A stretch of 46,874 nucleotides of DNA from Glomus cerebriforme (lineage: Eukaryota > Glomeromycota > Glomeromycetes > Glomerales > Glomeraceae): contig QKYT01000114.1 of NCBI GenBank assembly GCA_003550305.1, positions 13,021-59,894 of the forward strand. Reading direction: 5' to 3'. The position numbers were made by a program, and so were the translations under genes. Below are positions 25,616 to 37,076 of the stretch, piece by piece (the stretch's first letter is position 1; every line of letters begins with the position of its first letter). The notes below the pieces were generated by a model. It was not told where the DNA came from. It saw only the letters and a program-made list of their open reading frames with translations, and did not search any database.

Positions 25616-27259
25616 ATGGGGACGACCTCTTCTCGTTTACAACGGTCCCATTCATCACAACCTTCAATTGTTTTTGAACATCATTTTTCTCCTAATACAA
25701 GTACGATAACTAGTTTATCACCGGAATGTTTAAAAGAAATCTTTGAGTATCTTGAAAAAGGCTCCCTTTATTCGTGTCTTGTAGTCAATCGAAGTTGGTG
25801 TAAAACTGCAGCTCCTCTTTTATGGAAAAGTCCCTTTAAGCTTTCAAATGGTTTATCAATTGAATCTGTCAAAATAATACAAATTTATCTTACTTGCCTT
25901 AACCAAAAGTCAAAACAATACCTCTGCAATAATGGGATTATATTACCAACTAGTCTTATAGAAGCACCTTCACCAGTGTTTGATTATCCATCTTTCTTGA
26001 GGGAACTAAAGTTTTCGGATCTATATAATGGAGTCTCTGATTGGTTCTCTAATGTTATAGGAAATTTTTCAGATGAACAACAAACAGCTTTCCTGAAGAT
26101 TTTAATTACAGAACAATTATTTAAATTATTAATGAATCAATGTTCAACATTTGACCTGCTTTCATTATCAGATATACCTTATGAAACACCTATGCCTTTG
26201 TTACCATTTTTAGCCGGAACTGATACTTGTTTTTCTCATCTAAATACATTTCATTGTGTTAGTAAACATAACAATAAAAGTGATATTTTTCGAGCAATTT
26301 CTCAAGTATCAGAATTCATCGAAACACTCGAAGTTGGAGGTGTTGATCATGACATGGAAGTTAAAGCATTAGGAGTTTTAATTAGAGCTCAAAAAAAATT
26401 AAAGAGTTTCAAATATACTTGGGATCATCAAACAAAATTACAAGTTGTATTATCAGAAACTCTTTATACACTTAAATCGCAAGCAAAGTCATTAAAAGCA
26501 ATTCAATTTGAATATTGTAATTTTACGCATTGTGATTCTATGGAATCTTTAACAGTTTTTGAGAATTTGGAATACTTACAATTTATTCATTGTATTTACA
26601 TAGGTGATAAAATGAATTCTTTAACTTTAGCAAAGTTTTCAAATTTAAAATATCTTGGATTTTATACTAATTATATAGAATCTCCTCGGTGTTGGGTATG
26701 TCCTGATGATGTAGCGGCACTAATCGAAAATTGTCATAATAGTTTAGAACAAGTTATGTTACCAAGGACGGGAAGCTGTACAGCATCATCTCACAAATTA
26801 GTAAAAGCACTTAGACTATGTCGAAAAATTAAAAATTTAAAAGTACAAATGGGAGAAGGAGATGCCGAAGAATTTTTAGAATTTTTAAAGAATAATAACC
26901 GATTAGAAAAAGCAACATTAATATGTTATGGAGATTCAAATATTGAATATTTCTTTACAAAGACGATTAGACAATGGCCAGACACTTTATCAACATTAAA
27001 TCTAAGAGGACAATGGATTATTTCCCCTGAATATTTGAAGACATTTTTGAAAGAATGCAAATCTTCGGTAAAACAATTGGATTTACATTCTTCTCATATA
27101 ACAGATGATCATGTTGGAGCTGTAATGGAATATATTAAAGAAATGAGGGCTGCAAAAAAAACACCATTACATAGTTGTTTAATATCTGGCGAACGAATAT
27201 CCGAAGAAGGACGACGGAAAGCAAGAAATTTTGTAAATTTGACGGGAATTTTTCATTAA
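25616..27259 (+). CDS. F-box protein with leucine-rich-repeat-like C-terminus, 547 aa
   Basis: A single uninterrupted frame. An F-box is visible at about residues 38-75 (LSPECLKEIFEYLEKGSLYS, then CLVVNRSWCKTAAPLLW). F-box proteins join Skp1-cullin ubiquitin ligases and select substrates. The rest has irregular leucine-rich segments (LEYLQFIHC, LKYLGFYTN, TLSTLNLRGQW, VKQLDLHSSH) consistent with degenerate LRRs that would bind the target. The start at 25616 gives MGTTSSRLQ, a plausible N-myristoylation signal. A start at 25535 would add 27 mostly hydrophobic residues (EL-TFFFFVKI-S type) that look like 5' leader. F-box proteins of this kind form large families in AM fungi. Target unknown. Confidence 0.87.
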   Translation: MGTTSSRLQRSHSSQPSIVFEHHFSPNTSTITSLSPECLKEIFEYLEKGSLYSCLVVNRSWCKTAAPLLWKSPFKLSNGLSIESVKIIQIYLTCLNQKSKQYLCNNGIILPTSLIEAPSPVFDYPSFLRELKFSDLYNGVSDWFSNVIGNFSDEQQTAFLKILITEQLFKLLMNQCSTFDLLSLSDIPYETPMPLLPFLAGTDTCFSHLNTFHCVSKHNNKSDIFRAISQVSEFIETLEVGGVDHDMEVKALGVLIRAQKKLKSFKYTWDHQTKLQVVLSETLYTLKSQAKSLKAIQFEYCNFTHCDSMESLTVFENLEYLQFIHCIYIGDKMNSLTLAKFSNLKYLGFYTNYIESPRCWVCPDDVAALIENCHNSLEQVMLPRTGSCTASSHKLVKALRLCRKIKNLKVQMGEGDAEEFLEFLKNNNRLEKATLICYGDSNIEYFFTKTIRQWPDTLSTLNLRGQWIISPEYLKTFLKECKSSVKQLDLHSSHITDDHVGAVMEYIKEMRAAKKTPLHSCLISGERISEEGRRKARNFVNLTGIFH

Positions 27260-27433
27260 TAACTATTTATTTTAATATAAAATTTAATGAACATTTAATA
27301 CTATTAGTTAATTCTATTATAAAAAAATTGTAAAATCCATTTAATATGAAACAATCTATTTTCTAACTTTATTGCAAATGGAGTTGTAGATGTAGCACGA
27401 AACTTAATAATAATGATTCATTCCACTTTATTA

Positions 27434-27967
27434 TTAACTTTTAGCAGTTGTCGAATTTGATCCAACAATATTTCCGGCACCAGAACCTCCACTGTTATTA
27501 TTACTACTTGTTCCTCCACGATCATTTGATGCTGAGCTATCAAACGGCTTAAAAATGCGCGTTATTATAAATTAATTTAAATTATGAATAAAAAATTATT
27601 TTGAGTATATAAATAAAATATACCTTTAACGAAACATTTTCTCTTCGAAGTTCCTTTATTACTGCCTAAATACATCATTAAAATAGATTAAATATTTTTA
27701 AAATCCGTAGATATTCACTATCTCATTTATATATGAAACATACGGCTAAAGCTTCTGGATTTACACCATTTTCACATAAATTCAAACATATTGAAAGTGT
27801 ATCACGATCCAAACCAGTATTAAGTAATGTAGATATTTCGTGGAGTACTTTATGGTAATAATATTATTAATTAGTTATATTACTTTCAAAATTGTTTATA
27901 ATATAAAGGTTACATATAACATACTATCCAAAGTTTCTATGGCTTCTTGAATTTTAGGATCTTCCAT
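27434..27967 (-). CDS. MZT1: Mitotic-spindle organizing protein 1 (MOZART1), 100 aa
   Basis: Four exons join in phase: 27967-27925, 27847-27744, 27665-27624, 27547-27434. The conserved core reads [38 protein letters not shown] and [14 protein letters not shown], the classic MZT1 signature. MZT1 binds N-termini of gamma-tubulin complex proteins and is needed to recruit and activate the gamma-tubulin ring at spindle poles. The tail of about 37 residues is Ser/Asn/Gly-rich and probably disordered, longer than in animals. Because every exon is short, the gene is easily missed. The F-box gene ends 174 bp downstream, convergent. Confidence 0.94.
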
Positions 27968-29922
27968 GGCGAGGTAAACTAAGTTTCATGATATAAAAGC
28001 GATATAGTGCTGAAGTAGGCAATTACCACGTGATATTAACGATAACACGTAAGTGACGTAACTAAAATCTGACACGTGATTAATAGATATAAATCTTTAA
28101 AAAATTTTCGTACAATTGAAAAATAATAATTGTATTTTTTTTTTGGAATAAATTGTCATTTTTCGGTTTTTTGATTGTTATATCAATCGAGTCAAAAACA
28201 TTGAGGCTTCAAATACACATACAAAGATGGATATAAATAATGATGATAACAATCAATACCTACAATATGTTTATTATCAACTATTATGTTGACCCAAAAA
28301 ACACGACAACTGCATTGAAAAATATCGAACACAATATCTGTAATTTCAAAGAACAACAATAACATGAAAATATTCTAAACTCACGATTGAATTATTCTGC
28401 CGCAGCCATTCGAGTTTTTTTTTAAAAAAAAAAAAAAAAAACATTTTGTACCATTTTGTCTAAGACATGTATGCCATATAGGCAGGGGGTGACCGTTATG
28501 ATAATCTACTCTAAAAATGGGAATATTTTTTTTTCTTTCTTTTTCTTTTTCTTATTGTTATAAAAGTTCAAATAACTTCTACATTTACGCGTACTTTGTT
28601 CGTATTGCCTTTTAAAGCATAGAAACTTAGAAGCATAATGCATAAGAGCAAAGCAATTGTATTTGTGAGGCTGCAAGTAATCTGCATTCTCTCCCCCACA
28701 ACGGTTGCACAAGGTTACACTAAATCAAATATTGCATAATGCAAAATTTTTTTGAAAGATTTGACAAGTAAGTAAACAGGTTGAAAGTTACACATAACAT
28801 TATTATTACCAAAAAGGTTCTCACCTGTCTTCTGATGTCAAACTAAATTGAATTTATCCATTGTAACATCAAATTCCCAGGTCAAAGGTTTAATTGATAA
28901 AGAATTTGTGGTCAAGTATTAAAAAAGTTTAAATAGTTTACACTTTATATTATTTACTTGTCCCACAAGGAAAATGTTAAAGTTGCGAAAAAATATATTT
29001 ATCGCGTTCAACGCGTTGAATTTTCCCTATTATCATTTATATAATTACTAGTACAGTTACTTGCAGATAATACCTAACTTATCTTGGCGCTTGCCCCCTT
29101 TTTTTTATACCTTGATTTAGACTGGAAAAAATCCAACATAAACAATGATACGCACACATTTACCTTACAAGTATAATCATCCCCACGAAAAAGACAATGC
29201 ATAAAGATAAAATGCCACATTGCTTGCAGATAAAAATTTTTATCATCGATCAAAAAATCCATACGCAATTTTTAAAATAAAAAATTTCTATTACCCAGAG
29301 ACCTCCAAGATGAATGACCAATTAAAAGACAATGTTCTTACACAATGGTTGATATTTGCGCGAAAGGTATTCATAGCAACTTACTAAAAATGGGGATTCT
29401 CCTGATCTTCTGTTTGTCGTAAAGAGAGTGCAGAATGATAGCTTTGAACAATGAATATCTCGAAAGTGTTTTCCTTTGATCCACGTACGTATTTATGACA
29501 CAATATGGGTAAAAGTAGATCCATAGCATATTCCGCGTTAACCGCTGACGTGAAATTTGATAATTACTTGTTAAGACAGGAAATAGGCTGAAGTGGGAAG
29601 AAATTTTAATAATCTGGAGACGATTTTGAACGTGACCTTGAATAAGACAAATTACCCTATATATATGTCTGGTATTTGCATCTATTGTAAAATGGAATTA
29701 CATAGATAATGTCCGTGGTATGTTGTGAACTTAGAAGAAAAATATTCTTCTGTAATGCCATAAATAATGTTCCACGAGGTCATCAATATATGGATAAGTA
29801 TTTTTTGAAATGAAAGAGAATCCAATTCTTCGGTAACATGCGACCTAATAATATTCGTGTGCGCAGACAATCACATTATTATTTTTGTTGTCACCATAAA
29901 TTTTTTTGTCCTTTTTTTTTTT
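27968..29922. other. Gene-free region between MZT1 and the sequence gap
   Basis: CACGTGA-type sites lie at about 28027, 28048 and 28072, just upstream of MZT1. Farther right only short, unsupported ORFs occur (for example 28506-28712 and 29074-29268, minus). A homopolymer T/A hairpin sits near 28416-28441. Base composition is less AT-skewed than in the transposon region, so a long 5' leader or a noncoding RNA of the Sel1-repeat gene is possible but not shown. Confidence 0.5.
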
Positions 29923-30002
29923 NNNNNNNNNNNNNNNNNNNNNNNNNNNNNNNNNNNNNNNNNNNNNNNNNNNNNNNNNNNNNNNNNNNNNNNNNNNNNN
30001 NN
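29923..30002. other. Assembly gap of 80 N
   Basis: Eighty N bases lie between a run of T on the left and a run of A on the right. The true length and content are unknown; homopolymers at both edges suggest a sequencing or assembly break at low-complexity DNA. Proteins read across it are meaningless. Confidence 0.98.
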
Positions 30003-30258
30003 AAAAAAAAAAAAAAAAAATACAAATAATAATAAAAAAAATCCCATTATAAAAATAAACCAAAATAATGTATTAAATGCAATAAATTTAATCATATATT
30101 ATTCTTACTAATTTCCATTTTACCGCCTTAATCTTTCATCATTTTTTACGACTTATACAAGCGACAATAAACGCTTCTCTAAAGTAAAACCAACTCAATT
30201 CTTTCCCTGTTCTTACACTTTATCTCTTTTGATCTAATCGTATTTATATTTTGAAATA

Positions 30259-32124
30259 ATGGATAGCCAATGTTATGTATACTTCTCGCAAGGAAATATT
30301 TCATCCAGTAATTTCCAAGCTACCGATGTAACAAATGTAAATACGTTCTTTGATACCGGGAATGTTATGTTACCTAGCCCACAATATGGACCAAAAGAGC
30401 TTAATGCTTACATGTCACTTCGAAATTCTCAACAATCATTGCAAACGCAGCAAGAAGATACCGCGTCTATGATATATACAACACAAATGACACAAATGCC
30501 TGCGTCTACAATTAATTTAGTAAAACATGAAGAAGTTTCAGATGTTCCATTATCAATTTATCCTCAGAATGGTTACAAACCCGAGGTATCTGTGTTTATT
30601 TGTTGTTATTTGTTGTTATTTATACAAGATAATTTCAGAAAAAATTAAGTCAAATTGTTTACATGGCGTAATAAGTTTAATTTTTCGATTTATTGATCTA
30701 TACAGTGTTTTGATAGTCACAACAATGAGCTCGGCATGGTCGTCATATCTGAAGGTATAATTCTATAATTACTTTTTTTTTTATTCTTATATTTAAATAA
30801 AATAACACGCTTATTTTAAAAAATTCTAAAATTCTTTTTTAGGAATGGATAATACAATTCAAAAATTTCATAGTTCTCCCGCAAATCAAAATTATATCGC
30901 TTGTCCACCTACACCAACCACCCCACATACTCCACATAATGAAAATTTTGTTTCTGAAGGATTTCCTACAACACCTCCAGCAGAAATAAATTTGCTTACC
31001 CCTGCAACATACATCGCGTTATCTCAACAAGCGGAAATGTTTTATGAGCAAGGACATTATTTCCTTCACGTCGCTAAACCTCGCAACCCATATCTCGCGT
31101 TTTCACACTTCGCGACTGCTGCTAACTTAGGTTCGCAACGCGGTAAACATCAATTCGGGTACTGTTTTCAACATGGTATTGGTGTGGTCAAGTAAGAATT
31201 AAATTCTTTAATTTTATAATTTTTTTCTTTTCTTTTCTTTTCTTTTCATTTCTTTCCATTTAATAATAACATTAAATTTTAGAGACGAAAAGAGGGCCGT
31301 GAAAATATATTTGGAAATTGCGAGCGTCGATCCTCCAAATGCGGCAACATTATGCCAACTAGGAATCTGTTTCCAAATGGGCATTGGCGTTGAAGTTGAC
31401 GCGTCGCGTGCCGTTCAATATTATGAACGCGCTGTTCTTATGAGGTAAAATGTTTTGTTTTAAAAAATTTTTTTTTACAACATTTCAAAAAATAAGATGT
31501 CTTACAAATTAAACAATAAATAGACACACTGACGCAATGTTTAACCTTGCGTATTGCCTTCGATATGGCCTTGGTACCCCGGTAAATCATAAACGAGCTT
31601 ATGAATTATATTATCGCTTGGCCGAATTAGGAGATCCACAAGGAATGAAACTTTTAGGTAATTGCAAGTTGGCCGGAATTGGCACCGTAAAAGATGAAAG
31701 TGGTGCACTTGAATGGTTTCGACGTTCTAGTGAAAGTGATATTTACTGGGGCGGTAAAATGCAGTATGCGTTACATCTTCTCAAAGGCATAAGTACTGCT
31801 CAAAATCATGTTAAGGCATTCGATTTGGTTCGGACTGTTTGTGAAAATTTTACGTTATGCCCCGGACCTAATAAACTTCTTCTTGGAAGATTATATCACT
31901 TTGGTATTGGATGTCAAGCAGATCTTGAAAAAGCCTTATATTGGTATGAAAGAGCATTGCGAAGTTATTATATGCCATCTTGCTATGTGCAAGAATGCGA
32001 AATGTTGATCCTTGATATCCGCAATCGACAATTTCAAAGTTCAACAATGATGTTCTTGAAAGGTGTTGGGAATGAGAATGTGATAATCGATGAAGGCATT
32101 GGTCATGGAGATGGAAATTGTTAG
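30259..32124 (+). CDS. Sel1-like repeat protein, 495 aa
   Basis: Exons 30259-30585, 30706-30754, 30843-31191, 31283-31444 and 31524-32124 join in phase. The first 190 residues are Gln/Ser/Thr/Pro-rich and disordered (PPTPTTPHTPHNENF). They are followed by at least five Sel1/SLR alpha-helical repeats: AFSHFATAANLGSQRGKHQF, GYCFQHGIGVVKDEKRAVK, LCQLGICFQMGIGVEVDASR, NLAYCLRYGLGTPVNHKRAY and LGNCKLAGIGTVKDES. SLR proteins act as scaffolds; examples include Skt5/Chs4 chitin-synthase activators and ERAD factor Hrd3. The GSQRGKHxxGYCFxxGIG block is reminiscent of the Skt5 branch, but no CAAX box ends the protein (HGDGNC lacks the motif), so I keep the general call. Sel1 proteins are expanded in AM fungi. 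Confidence 0.9.
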
Positions 32125-33030
32125 GAAAAGGGCAGTTCGAATAATAGCTTTAATTTTTCACTAAATCCAATAACATTTTATTTACATTTTAAGTCAAAAG
32201 AATAATTAAGAATACTATTTATGCTGCCCTTATTTTTTTTTATTTACTCTCCTTTATTCTTCCGTTATATGATCCATGTAGGTTAATTTTAAGCACAAAA
32301 AGAATAATATTATCGATAATATAGTTAAGAACAAAAACTAAGTAACTTTATAAAAACTAATAAAATAATTAAGATAATTTGTGTGGTAAATTTTCATTTA
32401 AGCGTATTTATATATGATGATATATATTATGATATTAAAAATTAAAAGAATTTTATTTTATATACATTAGTTTTATGAGATGGCAAAAAATATTTAAAAT
32501 CGGGTGGTTTTGCATATAACAATTTCATTTAAATCGCATCATGTTTTAAAGCGCATTAATTGATTAAGATTTATTTTTATTAAGATATTTGAGTTAAGTA
32601 ATTTGTTACTCTTAATAATCTTGAGGTTTTTAATTAATAGAAATATAAAATGACAAAATGATTTAATCATTCCAAATAAATGTAAACATATTGATTTTAT
32701 TGTTAGTTACTGATGTAATTTTTTATTTCTTTATTTTTTTTTATTTTAACAGATTAATTGCATATCTATTATACTGTATTTATTAAAAGTTTATAAAACC
32801 ATTACATAATTAACAAATTAAATTATATAAGCACAAAACTTATATTTAAATTCTAAATATTAAAAAGCATCTATTTCTAATAATCCTCTATTAAAAGAAA
32901 TATAAAAATGTATATATTATTGCAGATTTCTTTCCTATATCATAAAGGTTTTAACAAATTATTATTTTATGGGCTTTTTATTTCTTAATAAGATAACTAA
33001 AAAGAAGGTATTTACTTCGAATAAACATCA
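32125..33030. other. AT-rich 3' flank, nothing recognised
   Basis: The 3' untranslated region and flank of the Sel1-repeat gene. Both strands are full of stops, and no motif or repeat was noticed. Confidence 0.5.
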
Positions 33031-33650
33031 CCGGTGACACGTGATTATATATAAGTATTTGTCACTTTTTACGCCTCCACGTGATCATAGTAAAATATTT
33101 GTCACCTCGCGTCACGCCCTCTACTTCCAGGGACTTGAATTTTTCGACATATTTGTCACGCCTTTATTTGTCACGTGGTTAATTTCTTAATGCCATAATG
33201 CCGGCCAAAAGTCACGTGAAGGCGGAAAAAGTGACGGTAATACTGGGGTAAATCAAGTATTTGTCCCTATGTCACACCCTTCATTCTTCATTTTAGGTGT
33301 GAAATGTGAAATTTTATTTGTCATATTTATTTGTCATGTCCTTTAATTTCGGTTCAAATATTAATATTACCAAAAGTTGTTTTTTTGGAAGTAATGAATA
33401 ATATTACACAAATCCAAAAAGAAAGGTTTGTTTCTTATCAAAATTGACTTAAGTTACATGATATGCTAAAATATCTTACCCTGCATCACCAACAAAATTT
33501 TGCAATCATATGATCATAGTAAAAATATTTATTATCCTGTGTCACACCTGTTACAGTTCATTTTTTATAAGTAGTATCTAAGAGACAGTTTTTTTTCACG
33601 TGGTAAAAATTATTTGGCACACCTCTATTTGTCACTGGTGCGCCACATGC
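33030..33650. repeat. Block of TTTGTCAC and CACGTG repeats
   Basis: TTTGTCAC or a close variant occurs about eight times in 600 bases, together with several CACGTG/CACGTGA sites. One complete copy of the TAATGCCGGCCAAAAGTCAC block lies at 33180-33218. The same combination is found at 8945-9130 upstream of the Ctp1-like gene. Here there is no gene close by on either side. It may be a stranded promoter or a promoter-carrying repeat. Confidence 0.6.
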
Positions 33651-35589
33651 TTTTACATACTCGTGCATATTTAATTAGTAAAATATTATATGATCGCAAA
33701 ATTTTGTTAGTGATGCTGGAAAAGTACATATTAGTATATGAATAATTGCCATATAATCTATATATTTTTAAAATAGATTTTAATATATATTATTCTCATT
33801 TATAAATCAACTTTTTTATAATTAATTATTATTGGTTATAATTATATTAATTTATCATTTATTATTTTTTTTTCTTTATAAAATTTTCTAAAAGATTTTT
33901 TATTTAAATTTTTTTAATTTATTTTAATATATTTATTTTGTAATATATATATAATTATTTTTTATTATTACCAAATTTAATTAATCAATATTTATATAAA
34001 TACTATAATTTTAAATAAAAAAAAAATTTATAAAAAAAAATAAGCAACTACTTCCTGATCCTTATGCCCATTTCTTCTGAGAAGTTTGAAAAATAAAAGT
34101 TATTTTTTTTTGCCATTTTATACTAAGAAAGCAGTCTTTTAATCTTAAGAAAAGTATTTCTACATTGCTAAAGTTAATTAAAAAGCTTTTTCTAGTTTAC
34201 CAAATTTTTTTACAAGTCAGGTTTCTATTAACTTTCAGTCATCTACATCTTATTTCAACTAAGTTAATATCTGAAAGACTATTTGATATTTTAAGGTACT
34301 TTCTATGAGCATAAAACAGAAGAGTAAGACTTACAACTGCTTTTAATAGACCTAAAAGTTAGCTTAATATGAAGTTTTTTTGAAAGTTAAAATACTTTTT
34401 GCAAAATTAAAGCATGGGCTTAGTATAGCAGAGAAAGTCTTTTTCTGAAATATAAGTTTGATGTTTACTTTTAATTATAATTATAATTATTTATAAAAAA
34501 AGATGAAAAAAGTGATCTTTTTTTAAAATATTGACATACTGCTGAAAACTGGATTATTTGACATTACGTTTTAATATATTAAGTATCATCCTTTACCATT
34601 TTTCTAAAGTAACTTAAGTATTTTTTGAACTCTACTTTTGGGTATTTATAGTGTAAGAATTAGAAGGGTATTAGAAAATTGATTGACAGCTAATCATCTG
34701 TTAGTGATTAGTTTAATTATTATATAATTTTCTATAAGTTTTATTTTACAGATAATAATTTCTTAATTTAGTGACATAATATATTGTTATTAGAAAATCC
34801 AAAAAAAAAGTAAATAATAAAAATATGGATACAGTATCAGATTACTTTAACACAGAAATTAAAAAGAAGAAGTAATATATTCTAAAAGATTTTTTTTTAT
34901 AATAATAACTAATAAGTATATCAAGAATCAAGATTTTTAGAAAGGAATTAAACAAATATGTGCTAATACACTGGCCAATATACCTGTTCTTTTGTGTAAA
35001 CAGTTATTTCAATTCTATAGAAAAAAACCTGTTTAGTACTATTAGAAATTGGCCTATTTAAAAGAATTATTATTAAGTATATTAATGACATAAGTTTTTA
35101 GATAGAGGTTATAAATAAAATAGTATAAGTAGTTAACTCAATTCATTTAAAATATTTGTAATACTGTTAAAAACTAGCTTATTAGTAAGATTGCTTAGTG
35201 AAACTAGAAGATTTAGCAAATAAGTAAAATGATAAAATGTAATAATTTGACAAAACTATATTAAAGTCTTAATTAAAAGTTAGCAAAATTTAACGAAAAG
35301 TGAAATCTATCAAAATCTATTATAAATGGCAAAATTGATGAAACTATATGAAATTATAATACTGATAGTTAATAAAAGAAAATTAGTATCTATTAATAAA
35401 AATAATAAAGATAATTATCAAAAAAAAATACTTTTTTTTTTCATAAATAGTAAATGATTCTTATTAATAAGAAATAGTTAGAGAAGATGATTATAATCAA
35501 TCTTAATCTCTATTTTCTTCATTAATCAAAAACATATCTTATAATAATATTTGGCAAGTATAAAAAGCAACTAAACATTATGGATAAAA
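33651..35589. other. AT-rich, probably decayed transposon sequence
   Basis: No gene. At about 35225-35360 there is a sequence also present at about 46340-46470 (shared AAACTATATTAAAGTCTT followed by AAAAGTTAGCAAAA). The rest has no recognisable frame. It may include the decayed 5' half of the MULE-like element that follows. Confidence 0.4.
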
Positions 35590-36140
35590 ATTAGAACTAC
35601 AACATATCATTTTGCTTAATAATGAGTCATATCTATATACCTGTTTTTTGGTTTGGCTTATCAATAGAGGAATTGTATATAGATATTTCTTTTAAGTTAT
35701 ATCCTATTCAATTTATGCATAATTTTATATATTTCTTATTTTTCAACAATAGTACAATTATAATAAGTATAATATCAACAATATAAAGAACTAATATACC
35801 AAATTAAAGAAAATGAATTAGAAGGCCTTTCAATATCTTGCAAATTTTAAGTAAACTCTTAATATTATACAACCTCAAGATTCTAAATAAAAATATAGAT
35901 TTGGTATAGGATATGCTAAAAAGACACTTGATTTGGCTATTTGGGCTAATAAATTAAATGAATTTATTAATCAAATAGAATATTTCATTAAAAGTATAAA
36001 AGCAAAACTATCTGACCAATAGGAAAATATGATTTTTATGTATATTGGTGATCTATTACGGATGAGACATAAAGATCAACAACTTAATAAGTACAAGTCA
36101 TATAATGAATCTCAAAAAAAAAAGTAAAGCATATTCAAGA
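35590..36140 (+). pseudogene. Decayed MULE/FAR1-like transposase C-terminus
   Basis: Near 35610-35690 the frame encodes ILLNNESYLYTCFLVWLINR, then GIVYRYFF, resembling the SWIM zinc-finger region of FAR1/MULE transposases with its second Cys and His positions lost (CR-H to YR-Y). After about 35890 it encodes YRFGIGYAKKTLDLAIWANK and later IGDLLRMRHKDQQLNKYKS, resembling the C-terminal segment of the same proteins (DPxxVRHKGR...KRYKS). Several TAA/TAG codons interrupt the frame, many where Gln would be expected. The identification is from memory of family patterns in AM fungi, so moderately sure. Confidence 0.55.
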
Positions 36141-36830
36141 TATAACTAATATTATTAATAAAGATTATGAAGAAAAAGTTATAGTAAATTAAAAGGGCAA
36201 AAAAAAGAGAAAGATATTGTAAAAATTATAATTAAGTTAGTTGACCATTATGTTTAAATAATTAAAGATCAAAAAATTTATAGCAAATTTTTTTTTATTT
36301 ATATTGTTAATATTAATAATAAAATCATGTAATAGTAAAGTTTAATGATTAATGGTAATACATGTTATATGTATTTTAATTAGATTCATAATATTTATCA
36401 CAACTCACAAGTATATTATGAGTATATTATAATTATATTGCATGTATTTTAATTGGATTCATAAGTTATGTTATGATAAAAATTTAGATTAAATGATTAG
36501 ATTAATTTAGTTAAGCTTTTTTTTTTAATTTAGATATCATAGTAATTTATTATATCATTCAATAAAAGCAAGATAATTAATTTGATAAAAGCTAATAATA
36601 AATTAACTAATTCAATATATCAAATGGATACTCTCTTTTTAATTAGATTTATTGTTAAATATTGTATCTTTTATATTTTTCAGATTATTATAACAGATTT
36701 TAATAATATACTTAGTTGGAAGCAAGTGAAATATTATATGCAAAGAAATCTTTAAAGATCTATTCCTTTAGCTTATACTGCAATTCAACTTTTAGACTAT
36801 CAATATTTATCCTCATTGAGTAATAGTTTA
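36141..36830. other. AT-rich spacer, nothing recognised
   Basis: A short imperfect duplication around 36350-36470 (TGTATTTTAATTRGATTCATAA twice) is all that stands out. Confidence 0.4.
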
Positions 36831-36833
36831 GTA

Positions 36834-37044
36834 TTGGATGGCCAGAAATGACGTCATTTAAATTTCAGGATTTTTGACCTCCCCCTCTCCAGGTCATCAT
36901 CCATTTTAGGAAATGAAAAATTATAAACATAATTCTGGTCAGAATTATGTTTATTACTAATTTCCAAAAAAGGAAAAATGTAACATCATCATGACCTCAA
37001 CCCCCTCCCCCCCTTAGAAAATGACGTCATTTCTGGCCATCCCC
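36834..37044. mobile_element. Fold-back MITE, 211 bp, TA-flanked
   Basis: The ends are GGATGGCCAGAAATGACGTC at 36836 and its reverse complement ending at 37042. The match continues to ATTT, so the inner 22 bp from ATGGCC are exact. The centre has a second inverted repeat: AAACATAATTCTG on both sides of GT (36927-36954 or so). TA dinucleotides flank it (36832-36833 and 37045-37046). The arms between are only loosely similar, with C/T-rich on one side and C-runs on the other. It has no coding capacity and lies 30 bases from the Tc1/mariner element. Confidence 0.75.
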
Positions 37045-37076
37045 TAATTAATACTGTAGCTCTACAAGCACTTATA

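Noticed and set aside
28226..28291. Small plus-strand ORF MDINNDDNNQYLQYVYYQLL
   Set aside because: Only about 21 residues of low complexity, with no clear donor leading to another exon.
28506..28712. Cys-containing 68-aa ORF (MCNRCGGENADYL) on the minus strand
   Set aside because: The CxxC start is suggestive, but there is one pair only, a Lys-run tail from a homopolymer, and no supporting exon or neighbour.
29838..30111. ORFs spanning the N gap
   Set aside because: They are artefacts of reading homopolymers and N bases.
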